Source: CAG-411 sp050875145
Lineage (GTDB): Bacteria; Bacillota; Clostridia; Lachnospirales; Lachnospiraceae
Reading direction: 5' to 3'
DNA: 64,000 nt
Assembly: GCA_050875145.1 (NCBI GenBank)
Contig: JBNMLH010000017.1
Span: 1 to 64,000, forward strand
This document shows positions 12,619-19,745 of this stretch, piece after piece. The notes below the pieces were generated by a model, which worked only from the letters and a program-made list of their open reading frames with translations, searched no databases and was not told the DNA's origin. Within the stretch, counting starts at the first letter, position 1; the number at the start of each line of letters is the position of its first letter. The translations under genes and the position numbers were made by a program.

Positions 12619-12720
12619 TTAATTACTATCATTGAGCATTTCTATGACAAGAGTATATAGGTATTTTATGTATTTTTCTTCTTGTATATCTCTTATCATT
12701 TCGATAATTTTTTCTTTCAT
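12619..12720 (-). CDS. 33-residue phage micro-protein
   Basis: Starts MKEKIIEMIRDIQEEKYIKY and ends VIEMLNDSN. AGGAGGG lies about eight bases before the ATG at 12720. One amphipathic helix. Similar short peptides starting MKEKI with a YIxxLY-like core are frequent next to repressor genes in Firmicutes phages, and their role is unknown. It probably shares a leftward transcript with the XRE gene at 12833. Confidence 0.6.
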   Translation of the reverse strand: MKEKIIEMIRDIQEEKYIKYLYTLVIEMLNDSN

Positions 12721-12832
12721 TCAATCAACCCTCCTTAATGTAATCATTGTATAAAAATATTATACTACTATTTTAGGTAGTTGTGTTTGAATATAATACG
12801 ATTTCCAATATCTTGGAAATTTTTTTGAAGAA

Positions 12833-13030
12833 TTATTTATAATCGCTGTCAAACAGTTCAGTTATTCTCATATTTAGTGCTTTCGCGATGGATTCCATCT
12901 GCTGCATAGTTGGAGATACTCTCTCGTTTTCGATATTGTTTAACGTACTTTTGCTTATACCAGATTCCTCCGCTAATTTTATTAATGTAATTTTTTTGCT
13001 ACGTCTAGCTTGCCAGGTTAATATTTTCAT
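12833..13030 (-). CDS. small XRE-family regulator
   Basis: 65 residues, essentially one HTH_3 domain: LAEESGISKSTLNNIEN is the helix-turn-helix, then a PTMQQMESIAKALN helix. Starts MKILTWQARRSKK after GGAGAAAAA. It is on the opposite strand to the two larger repressors and is Cro-sized. It may be the opposing regulator of the lysogeny switch, although it is not next to the 11.2-kb operator. Confidence 0.8.
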   Translation of the reverse strand: MKILTWQARRSKKITLIKLAEESGISKSTLNNIENERVSPTMQQMESIAKALNMRITELFDSDYK

Positions 13031-13361
13031 CTTGTTATTTTTCTCCTTTTTATTTTTATTATCTACGGAGAATTTGCAAATTATTTATTTTTTCTAAATA
13101 TCTTCTACCTGACAAAAAAGGGAGTGTAATCAAAGTATGTTATTCATTAACTCTAAAAACTGTATATACTGTCGCTAAATCATAACATTATTTTTTCTTT
13201 TTTGATATTTCTATGCTTTTCTTTCCTTTTTATGTATGTTATTATTATATGGGAGGTGAACGAAATACAAACAGAAAACAAAAGAAAAATCTGTGAAATT
13301 ATTAGTAGAGTTGCAAAGAACAGACAAAAATATTGAATGACACAAAGGGGAGAAAAGCAAA
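13031..13361. other. intergenic region between divergent regulator and DUF4041 gene
   Basis: About 330 AT-rich bases that must hold promoters for both flanking genes. A directly repeated ACTGT (in ACTGTATATACTGT) and a TTATTATTATAT run are visible. No RNA gene was recognised. A possible 26-codon ORF from a GTG occupies 13256-13336. Confidence 0.5.
13256..13336 (+). CDS. possible 26-residue leader ORF
   Basis: GTG at 13256 opens 26 codons (MNEIQTENKRKICEIISR...) ending 25 bases before the DUF4041 gene. GGGAG lies directly against the GTG, which is too close for a good ribosome binding site, so translation is doubtful. It could be the eroded end of another gene. Confidence 0.25.
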   Translation: MNEIQTENKRKICEIISRVAKNRQKY

Positions 13362-14672
13362 ATGAGTTTCTTAGATATTTTTAAGGGAAGGCAATTTAAA
13401 AATGAACTTGAACTGCTTCAAAGCAAGTATGATGACCTGCAAGCACTTATGACGCCAGAAATGAAAGAGGCACAAGCTATACAAGAAAAAATATCGCAAC
13501 TTTCTAAACAAAAAGAAGCAAAAACATTTGAGATTTCCGAATTGGGCAGAGAAATCAAGCAAAGAAACGATACAATTAATGCATTAGAAAGCACAATCAA
13601 AGATAAAAAGGATAAAATAATATGGATGGATGATGAAATTCTTGTTCAGGAATTTGGTCTCTATCAACCGCAATACAATTTTGCTTCTGCTTTAGATTAT
13701 AAAGAAAAATTAGTTTCTGTACGTGTGTTGCAAAAAAGTCTTATAAAAAACAAACGAGCCGTAACAGGTATAACAACTTGGACAGTAAATGACAGTGCCG
13801 CAAAGGGAAAGAAAATGGTTTCTGATACTCAAAAACTACTTCTTCGTGCTTTTAACAGTGAATGTGATGAAGTAATTGGAAAAGTAAAATATACAAACTT
13901 TGATGCATCTTTAAATAAAATTTACAAGTCAGCAGAAACGATTTCAAAATTAGGCACAATCATGAATATCTCAATCACAAATGATTACTTGTCTGCCAAA
14001 GTGAAAGAATTACGCTTAGCATTTGAATATCAACAAAAAAAGCAGCAAGAAAAAGAGGAACAAAAAACAGCAAGAGCCGAACAACGTGAACAAGCAAGAA
14101 TTCAAAAAGAATTGGATGAACAGCGAAAAAGAAAAGAAAAAGAACAGGCTCATTATCAAAATGCATATTCAAAACTTTTAAAACAACTTGAACAAGATCC
14201 TAGTAATTCAGATTTGCTTTCAAAAAAGGAAAGTTTAACAAGTCAACTATCGGATATCGAGGTCGCTCTTTCTGATATTGATTACAGACAGGCTAACATG
14301 AAAGCTGGATATGTATATATTATTTCTAATATCGGAGCATTTGGTGAAAACATATATAAAATAGGAATGACACGAAGATTAGAACCGCAAGATCGAATCG
14401 ATGAATTAAGTAGCGCTTCCGTTCCATTTAATTTTGATGTGCATGCTATGATTTTTTCAGACGATGCACCTGCTCTAGAAGCGGCACTGCATAGAGCTTT
14501 TGCAGATAGAAAAGTTAATATGGTTAATCAAAGACGAGAATTTTTTAATGTTACGCTCGATGAAATTAAAGCTGTAGTCAAACAAAACTTTGATAAAACT
14601 GTAGAGTTTATTGACACTCCAGATGCAGAGCAGTACCGTATTAGCATGAAAATGAAACAAGAGAGTAATTAG
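13362..14672 (+). CDS. DUF4041 protein with C-terminal GIY-YIG (T5orf172/Mug113-like) domain
   Basis: 436 residues. It begins MSFLDIFKGRQFK, followed by a coiled coil (15-90), the DUF4041-type middle (about 95-215) and a charged helix (about 215-300). The GIY-YIG-like domain comes last: GYVYIISN (about 318) and YKIGMTRR (about 334), then the catalytic-type glutamate region in FADRK/RREFF. GIY-YIG domains nick DNA; DUF4041 is of unknown function and is carried by phages and islands. A GGGGAG precedes the ATG. It is a single rightward gene between the immunity region and the integrase, a typical cargo position. Nuclease activity and a defence role are inference. Confidence 0.8.
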   Translation: MSFLDIFKGRQFKNELELLQSKYDDLQALMTPEMKEAQAIQEKISQLSKQKEAKTFEISELGREIKQRNDTINALESTIKDKKDKIIWMDDEILVQEFGLYQPQYNFASALDYKEKLVSVRVLQKSLIKNKRAVTGITTWTVNDSAAKGKKMVSDTQKLLLRAFNSECDEVIGKVKYTNFDASLNKIYKSAETISKLGTIMNISITNDYLSAKVKELRLAFEYQQKKQQEKEEQKTARAEQREQARIQKELDEQRKRKEKEQAHYQNAYSKLLKQLEQDPSNSDLLSKKESLTSQLSDIEVALSDIDYRQANMKAGYVYIISNIGAFGENIYKIGMTRRLEPQDRIDELSSASVPFNFDVHAMIFSDDAPALEAALHRAFADRKVNMVNQRREFFNVTLDEIKAVVKQNFDKTVEFIDTPDAEQYRISMKMKQESN

Positions 14673-14689
14673 TTGTGCCAGTGCAATAG

Positions 14690-14726
14690 ATAAAACAAAA
14701 AACCGCCCCTGCTACCAACAGAGGCG
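14690..14726 (-). terminator. leftward Rho-independent terminator
   Basis: CGCCCCTG (14704-14711) and CAGAGGCG (14719-14726) form a stem with one G-U. On the minus strand it is followed by GTTTTTTGTTTT. It would stop transcription entering from the integrase side or end an antisense RNA of the integrase leader. Confidence 0.65.
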
Positions 14727-14791
14727 ATAACATAGATTACTTAGCAACATGGTTGCATGATATAACCTACTCCAAACAGGTAAATTATACC

Positions 14792-14825
14792 ATGCATCCT
14801 AAAAAATAGCTAGGGTGTATTTTTT
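14792..14825 (+). terminator. terminator-like hairpin just upstream of the integrase
   Basis: ATGCATCCTA (14792-14801) and TAGGGTGTAT (14811-14820) pair with two G-U pairs, followed by five to six T. It ends 31 bases before the integrase start. A competing pairing exists between GGTTGCATG (14751-14759) and CATGCATCC (14791-14799), so it could be an attenuator. Confidence 0.55.
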
Positions 14826-14856
14826 ATACTCTTTTTTTAATGAAAGGATGATACTA

Positions 14857-15969
14857 ATGAAACTACCTAATGGATACGGAAGCGTTGTAAAGCTATCCGG
14901 AAATAGAAGAAAACCTTTTGCTGTTAAAATCTCTTACTTAGAAAAACAGCCTGACGGTACCGTAAAACGAAAGCAACGATACGTTGGTTATTTCCAAAAA
15001 CGAGAGCAGGCACTTACCTATCTTGCCGAACGAAATAATGGTGCCGTTGTAAAAGAACACTTGAAATATTCCGAATCTCCTACTTTTGCGGAAATGTTCG
15101 AAAAATGGAAGCGACACAAAAATTCTCTTAAAAACAAACCTGGAGCATCTACCTGGAAGAACTACACGATTGCCTATAACTTTTTTTCTGAACTGCATGA
15201 TAAAAAATTTATTACAATTCGTGCGCAGGATTTGCAAGAATGTTTTTCTGCTAAAAGTTCAAAGAGTCGTTCAACGATTGGAAGTATGCGAGCCGTTGTG
15301 AGAGGCATGTGGGGATACGCTGTAGCAAACGAATATGTTGATACCGATATTACACAGCACCTCGTTTTTGAGCATACAGACAGCACTACGCCTATTCATA
15401 CGCGTTTTACAGATAAGGAAATTAAATTTCTTTGGGATAATTTATGGACCATAAACAATGTAGATATTGTTCTTATATATATTTATACTGGATGCAGACC
15501 TGTAGAACTTCTTGAAATCAAATCCGAAGACGTACATTTGAAGGAACGATATATGATTGGCGGTGTCAAAACAGAGGCAGGAAAGAACCGAATTATACCA
15601 ATCCATAAATCAATCGTGCCACTTATAGAATATCGGCTTTCTCAAAAGCGTAACTATCTCATTACAAACAAATATGGGAATAAATATACTAGAGCAGTTT
15701 ATCATAATAGCAATTGGAATACTTGTATGCAAAGATTGAATTTAAGTCACGCTCCACACGATTGCAGATACACTTTCGCAGCATTAGCAGATAACGCTGG
15801 CATGAACGAAACGTGTAAGAAGCTAATCATGGGACATGCACTTGCTAATAATTCTGGTACCGCTTTCAAGACTGGTGGCCGTTCGGACGTTACTAGAGAT
15901 GTATATACAGAAAAAACTTTAGAAGAACTTGTTGAGGCTGTCGATCTGCTGCCAACAAGTTTCTCATAA
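14857..15969 (+). CDS. int: tyrosine recombinase / phage integrase
   Basis: 370 residues from the ATG at 14857 (AAAGGATG upstream; the upstream ATG at 14815 lies in the hairpin). The N-terminal arm-binding domain is about 1-65, the core-binding SAM-like domain about 74-170 and the catalytic domain about 180-360. It has R214 (GCRPVEL), K238, H301-x-x-R304, H327 and nucleophile Y350 (DVYTEKT), the complete catalytic set. It integrates and excises the element together with arm-type sites, probably the 11-bp repeats at 17580-17623. A bidirectional terminator follows directly. Confidence 0.93.
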   Translation: MKLPNGYGSVVKLSGNRRKPFAVKISYLEKQPDGTVKRKQRYVGYFQKREQALTYLAERNNGAVVKEHLKYSESPTFAEMFEKWKRHKNSLKNKPGASTWKNYTIAYNFFSELHDKKFITIRAQDLQECFSAKSSKSRSTIGSMRAVVRGMWGYAVANEYVDTDITQHLVFEHTDSTTPIHTRFTDKEIKFLWDNLWTINNVDIVLIYIYTGCRPVELLEIKSEDVHLKERYMIGGVKTEAGKNRIIPIHKSIVPLIEYRLSQKRNYLITNKYGNKYTRAVYHNSNWNTCMQRLNLSHAPHDCRYTFAALADNAGMNETCKKLIMGHALANNSGTAFKTGGRSDVTRDVYTEKTLEELVEAVDLLPTSFS

Positions 15970-15976
15970 CAAAAAA

Positions 15977-16013
15977 GAAACCGCAATCGTAATTTATCTA
16001 TGATTGCGGTTTC
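15977..16013. terminator. bidirectional terminator between convergent genes
   Basis: GAAACCGCAATC (15977-15988) and GATTGCGGTTTC (16002-16013), a perfect 12-bp stem with A-run on the left and T-run (CTTTTTTG) on the right, suitable for both directions. Its right arm covers part of the stop codon of the gene at 16012. Confidence 0.9.
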
Positions 16014-16629
16014 ATCTTTTTTGCTCTATGTCCTTGCTGTTCGTTATATCTTCTGTTGCATCGCTAGGAAAATTATCTCCTTTATGTGGTGAATTTTCAA
16101 GCATTTCATTCATATCATTTTCCACAATATCCTCCTCGATGATATTATCTTCTGTACTGCTGCTCCCTTTTATCATGATGTCCATACTTTCCATTATATC
16201 CTGTTTATCAAAATCAGATGCTTTTATTTCGTAATTTTGTATGTTTTCTATTATATCCTTCATTAAGTTATCTTCTTTTTTATTAAACAAATACTTGGCT
16301 ATAATCTCTGGTAATTTGAAAATAGATGCCATCATCGTTGCAAACGAAGATAATACTGACACAATTGCTCCTGCAAGTACCTCAGGTGATTTTGCTATAC
16401 ATATAGCAATAATAGAGCCTATTGTCGCAACCGAAAAAACTCCAATCATCCAATACATGATAACTTTAATGACATTGAAAAATTCTTCTTTTAAAGCATT
16501 CTTCTTTTCAACTGATTTAGAAAGTAATTCTTTGTATTGATCTAGTATGCCTATATATGAATCTGTGTATTTATCGTGTGCGCTTCGACTTGTATTAGAC
16601 ACTTCTTTTTTCCGCTGACTATCTTTCAC
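16012..16629 (-). CDS. two-TM protein paired with ImmA/IrrE-like peptidase
   Basis: 205 residues. A polar N-terminus (1-50) is followed by two hydrophobic segments (about 53-79 and 84-113) and then a long acidic C-terminal half rich in D, E and S. No family was recognised. It starts 12 bases after the metallopeptidase gene and is in the same operon. The arrangement of a peptidase with a membrane protein bearing a long soluble acidic tail suggests that the tail is a substrate or regulator, which is inference. The ATG at 16629 has only a weak RBS. Confidence 0.6.
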   Translation of the reverse strand: MKDSQRKKEVSNTSRSAHDKYTDSYIGILDQYKELLSKSVEKKNALKEEFFNVIKVIMYWMIGVFSVATIGSIIAICIAKSPEVLAGAIVSVLSSFATMMASIFKLPEIIAKYLFNKKEDNLMKDIIENIQNYEIKASDFDKQDIMESMDIMIKGSSSTEDNIIEEDIVENDMNEMLENSPHKGDNFPSDATEDITNSKDIEQKR

Positions 16630-16641
16630 AATTGTTTTCTC

Positions 16642-17238
16642 CTATTGGTCTTTTATTTCGCTTATTCTTCTGACTATGCTGCTTTTTTTTGTTTTAAATA
16701 TTTTCGAAAGGCGCGAAATCGTGCGTTCTCTGTTATAATCAAACCAAATCATGTGCTTTATATATTGGTCTAAAAATACTTCTTTAGGCATCAATAGCTC
16801 CGCTGCAAATCTATCAGCTCTTATTTCTCTCATCGAATCATGTTTTACTTTTAGATATGTCTCTGTAAAAATTTTTCTCGGATCATCATATGCTTCACTT
16901 CCAGGGTAATCCATAAGGTAATGTGCCAATTCGTGCGCAATAATAAATCTCTGATGTTCGTAAACTTCATCAGATCCAACTATTATTACTTTATCTACTC
17001 CATACACCTCTTTTGTAGTTCCTCCAACGAATATATTTCCTGATATATTCTTATCCTTAATATCTTCTTTAAACGACGTGAAACCTAAATTATTTGCAAT
17101 AGTAACAACAGGTGTAGCTCCAACATTACCGAAGTATCCTCCTTCACGTAATAATCGATCTGCTAATTCTTCGGCTTCTCTGATAACAAACTTGTTAGCA
17201 GACATCCCTTTTAAATCTTGGATCAATTGTTCATACAT
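16642..17238 (-). CDS. ImmA/IrrE-family metallo-endopeptidase
   Basis: 198 residues from the ATG at 17238 (AGAGGAAATACC upstream); an in-frame start at 17289 lacks an RBS. The zinc motif HELAH is at 102-106 with a downstream glutamate in REIRADRFAAELLMP (about 140-153), as in ImmA (ICEBs1) and IrrE. ImmA cleaves a phage-type repressor to trigger excision. No repressor lies next to it here; the partner is a membrane protein, and the XRE repressors are 4 kb away. It may therefore act on those repressors in trans or on its membrane partner. Confidence 0.85.
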   Translation of the reverse strand: MYEQLIQDLKGMSANKFVIREAEELADRLLREGGYFGNVGATPVVTIANNLGFTSFKEDIKDKNISGNIFVGGTTKEVYGVDKVIIVGSDEVYEHQRFIIAHELAHYLMDYPGSEAYDDPRKIFTETYLKVKHDSMREIRADRFAAELLMPKEVFLDQYIKHMIWFDYNRERTISRLSKIFKTKKSSIVRRISEIKDQ

Positions 17239-17460
17239 GGTATTTCCTCTTCTCTTCTTGTAGTTCGTCCGTTTTGTTTTACTAAACAAGATAACATTAC
17301 CTATGACTATTCACCTCTCTGCCTTCTAGATTTTTTATCATAAGTATGCCTCTTTAGGGTATAAAATCTACAAACAATATCTTCTCTTTTGCAACATCAT
17401 TTGTAGACATCTTTATTCTATCATAGAAATAATCAAAATGGAATAGAGTTTTATGTAAAA

Positions 17461-17520
17461 TTTGCTCTATATCGCCTTATAGCAATCTATATAGCTTTAT
17501 ATCGCTTTATATCATTTTCG
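17461..17520. repeat. AT-rich short repeats (TATATCGC/CTTTATAT type)
   Basis: CTATATCGCCTTATAG, then CTATATAGCTTTATATCG and CTTTATATCA follow one another with an about 10-bp period. They resemble iterons or protein-binding repeats at an element end. No coding potential. Confidence 0.55.
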
Positions 17521-17579
17521 CCTTTACAAGAATAGAACTTTAATTCAAAATATATGTCTCAATTTCTTTCGTTATATCG

Positions 17580-17623
17580 TGTGTCTCACCTGTGTCTCAC
17601 TTGTAACTCACTTGTAACTAACG
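17580..17623. repeat. four tandem 11-bp repeats, candidate integrase arm sites
   Basis: TGTGTCTCACC, TGTGTCTCACT, TGTAACTCACT and TGTAACTAACG lie directly end to end. Period and position at the element end resemble arm-type (DR) sites of tyrosine integrases. Confidence 0.75.
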
Positions 17624-17680
17624 ACCTTGAAATACCACCTTTTTATAAAAGTTTTCTGAAATGTGCGACAATTTTTAAAA

Positions 17681-17710
17681 AAGCCCCAGTTCCGTGAAAT
17701 ACTGGGGCTT
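17681..17710 (-). terminator. gdhA terminator
   Basis: AAGCCCCAGT (17681-17690) and ACTGGGGCTT (17701-17710), a perfect 10-bp stem. On the minus strand it is followed by TTTTTTAAAA. It lies 31 bases after the gdhA stop. Confidence 0.9.
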
Positions 17711-17741
17711 TGGATATGATATAATATAAGTATTTATCTAA

Positions 17742-19076
17742 TTAGCAAACGCCTTGCGCTAACATAGCATCTGCAACCTTTTCAAATCCGGCAATATTTG
17801 CACCTGCAACATAATCGCCATCTTTTCCATAACGCTTAGCAGCGTCATCTAAGTTGTGGAAGATATTTACCATGATATTCTTAAGCTTAGCATCTACTTC
17901 TTCAAATGTCCAGCTTAATCTTTCACTGTTCTGAGACATCTCTAATGCAGATGTTGCAACACCACCAGCATTTGCAGCCTTACCAGGACAGAATAATACT
18001 TTGTTATCCTGGAAATACTTTGTAGCCTCTAATGTAGTAGGCATGTTTGCACCTTCTGCAACTGCAAAGCATCCATTTGCAACTAATGCCTTTGCATCTT
18101 CAAGGTCTAACTCATTCTGTGTTGCACAAGGAAGTGCAATGTCACATTTTACTGTCCATACACCCTTACCTTCATGGTATTCAGCACTCTTACGAGCAGC
18201 AGCATACTCTGTTAATCTTGCACGTTTTACTTCTTTTACTTCTTTAAGAAGATCTACATCGATACCTTCTGGATCATAAATCCAACCTGTAGAATCAGAA
18301 CATGTTACAACCTTAGCTCCTAACTGATGAGCCTTCTGGATTGCATAAATTGCAACGTTTCCAGCACCAGAAACTACAACTGTCTTTCCAGCAATATCTT
18401 TACCGTTGCACTTTAACATTTCCTCTGTTAAATATAATAATCCATATCCTGTAGCTTCTGTTCTTGCAAGAGAACCACCATAAGATAATCCCTTACCTGT
18501 AAGAACACCTTCATATACGCTCTTAATCTTCTTGTACTGACCGAACATATATCCGATTTCTCTAGCACCTGTTCCAATATCTCCAGCAGGAACATCTGTA
18601 TCTGCTCCGATATATTTGCAAAGCTCTGTCATAAAGCTCTGGCAGAATGCCATAACTTCTCTATCTGATTTTCCTTTAGGATCAAAATCGGAACCACCTT
18701 TACCTCCACCAATTGGAAGTCCAGTTAAAGAATTTTTGAAGATCTGCTCGAAACCTAAGAATTTGATAATACCAACATTTACAGATGGATGTAAACGTAA
18801 ACCACCCTTGTATGGTCCAATGCTATTATTAAACTGAACACGATAACCAGTATTTACCTGAACCTGTCCCTTATCATCAACCCAAGGTACTCTGAACTTG
18901 AACTGACGGTCTGGCTCAACAATACGCTCTAACAAAGCCTCTTTACGATATAAAGCTTCGTTGGCATCAATTACTGGTCTTAAAGATTCCAATACTTCTC
19001 TTACTGCCTGGTGAAATTCTGGTTCACTAGGATTCTTTTTGATTACTAAATCAATCACTTCATCAACATATGACAT
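17742..19076 (-). CDS. gdhA: NADP-type glutamate dehydrogenase
   Basis: 444 residues, the normal length of hexameric bacterial GDH. It converts 2-oxoglutarate and ammonium to glutamate in the cytosol. GPYKGGLR (K90), PIGGGKGGSD (catalytic K126) and PAGDIGTG (about 162-169) form the substrate site, and VSGAGNVAIYA (about 239) is the dinucleotide-binding turn. GGAGGG precedes the ATG. It is monocistronic: own promoter (19228-19256), own terminator (17681-17710). The phage-like element is inserted just downstream of the terminator. Confidence 0.97.
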   Translation of the reverse strand: MSYVDEVIDLVIKKNPSEPEFHQAVREVLESLRPVIDANEALYRKEALLERIVEPDRQFKFRVPWVDDKGQVQVNTGYRVQFNNSIGPYKGGLRLHPSVNVGIIKFLGFEQIFKNSLTGLPIGGGKGGSDFDPKGKSDREVMAFCQSFMTELCKYIGADTDVPAGDIGTGAREIGYMFGQYKKIKSVYEGVLTGKGLSYGGSLARTEATGYGLLYLTEEMLKCNGKDIAGKTVVVSGAGNVAIYAIQKAHQLGAKVVTCSDSTGWIYDPEGIDVDLLKEVKEVKRARLTEYAAARKSAEYHEGKGVWTVKCDIALPCATQNELDLEDAKALVANGCFAVAEGANMPTTLEATKYFQDNKVLFCPGKAANAGGVATSALEMSQNSERLSWTFEEVDAKLKNIMVNIFHNLDDAAKRYGKDGDYVAGANIAGFEKVADAMLAQGVC

Positions 19077-19227
19077 GGTATTTTACCCTCCTAAAAATAT
19101 TGTAAGATAACATTTTATCAAACAGAACACAAAACTCTGTATAATAAATCTTATAAAAAAAGAATTAAACCTGGCATGGTAAATCTTTTTCTATATCTGG
19201 ATATCCCTATCCATTACCTTCTTAAAA

Positions 19228-19256
19228 ATTTTAACTGAATTTTATGGATAATTCAA
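19228..19256 (-). promoter_or_regulatory. promoter upstream of gdhA
   Basis: Minus strand TTGAAT (19251-19256), 17 bp, TAAAAT (19228-19233). It leaves a leader of about 145 bases containing small hairpins (GGATAGGGATATCC, ACAGAGTTTTGTGTTCTGT). Confidence 0.55.
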
Positions 19257-19745
19257 GCATTTATTATAATTTTTTTGAAAAGTTGTTTCATTTTCTACTT
19301 TTTCCATAGGTTTTATTCCCACTTTTCTTTGATTTTTACACATAAAGTACATATTTTGTTCTTCCCATATTTTTTTCTTATATATTCACAACTAAAAAAA
19401 CTTACTTTGTGAATCTCGCATAATGATTACAACTCGTAACCAGTATTACTTTATCTTTTAATTCAAAAAAACATTTTAATCTATATTTGGGCTCTTGATA
19501 CCTTTTAAATATTCCAGCCATACCAATAAAATTCTTTTCTTCTGCATTTTTGCAAAAATAATCACTTTTTATGCCTTCTTTATAATGTCGTAATCTTTGC
19601 ACCCTCGCAGAATGCATTTTACTATAAAACAAAAAGAACAACATACGACCGCATCTACCTAGCCATCAATGTGAAACACCGATGGCTAGACCAAATGCAT
19701 ACATATGTTGCTCTCTATTTAATCACAAACATCTATGACATAAAA
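19257..19745. other. intergenic region between glgP and gdhA
   Basis: Mostly AT-rich non-coding sequence. An open frame of 80 codons on the minus strand (19402-19644) lacks an RBS and overlaps the glgP terminator structure, so I do not call it a gene. The clear feature is the long hairpin at 19637-19712. Confidence 0.5.
19626..19712 (-). terminator. long structured 3' region / terminator of glgP
   Basis: A nested hairpin: AACAACATA/TATGTTGCT (19637-19645 and 19704-19712), GCAT/ATGC, and CTAGCCATC/GATGGCTAG (19659-19667 and 19681-19689). On the minus strand it is followed by CTTTTTGTTTT. It is unusually long for a simple terminator, so a 3'-derived structured RNA is possible. Confidence 0.65.

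Larger units (their letters stand above)
1..17640. mobile_element. right-hand part of an integrated phage-like element
   Basis: The segment combines a tyrosine integrase, XRE repressors, a divergent operator region, many very small overlapping leftward genes, HUH Rep, PcfJ, HNH and Lar-like proteins. All are typical of temperate phages or phage-like elements of Clostridia. Only the right side is visible and the early operon runs off the left edge. The right boundary is inferred between the 11-bp repeats at 17580-17623 and the gdhA terminator at 17681. No capsid, tail or lysis gene is visible, so a prophage cannot be told from a satellite or IME. No attL/attR pair could be compared because the left end is missing. 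Confidence 0.75.
17239..17741. other. element-chromosome junction region
   Basis: About 500 AT-rich non-coding bases: the promoter area of the peptidase gene, a set of CTTTATATCG-like short repeats (17461-17520), four 11-bp direct repeats (17580-17623) and the gdhA terminator (17681-17710). The right attachment site is inferred between about 17624 and 17680. Confidence 0.6.

Noticed and set aside
19402..19644. 80-codon leftward ORF between gdhA and glgP
   Set aside because: No ribosome binding site, unusual composition, and it overlaps the glgP terminator structure.
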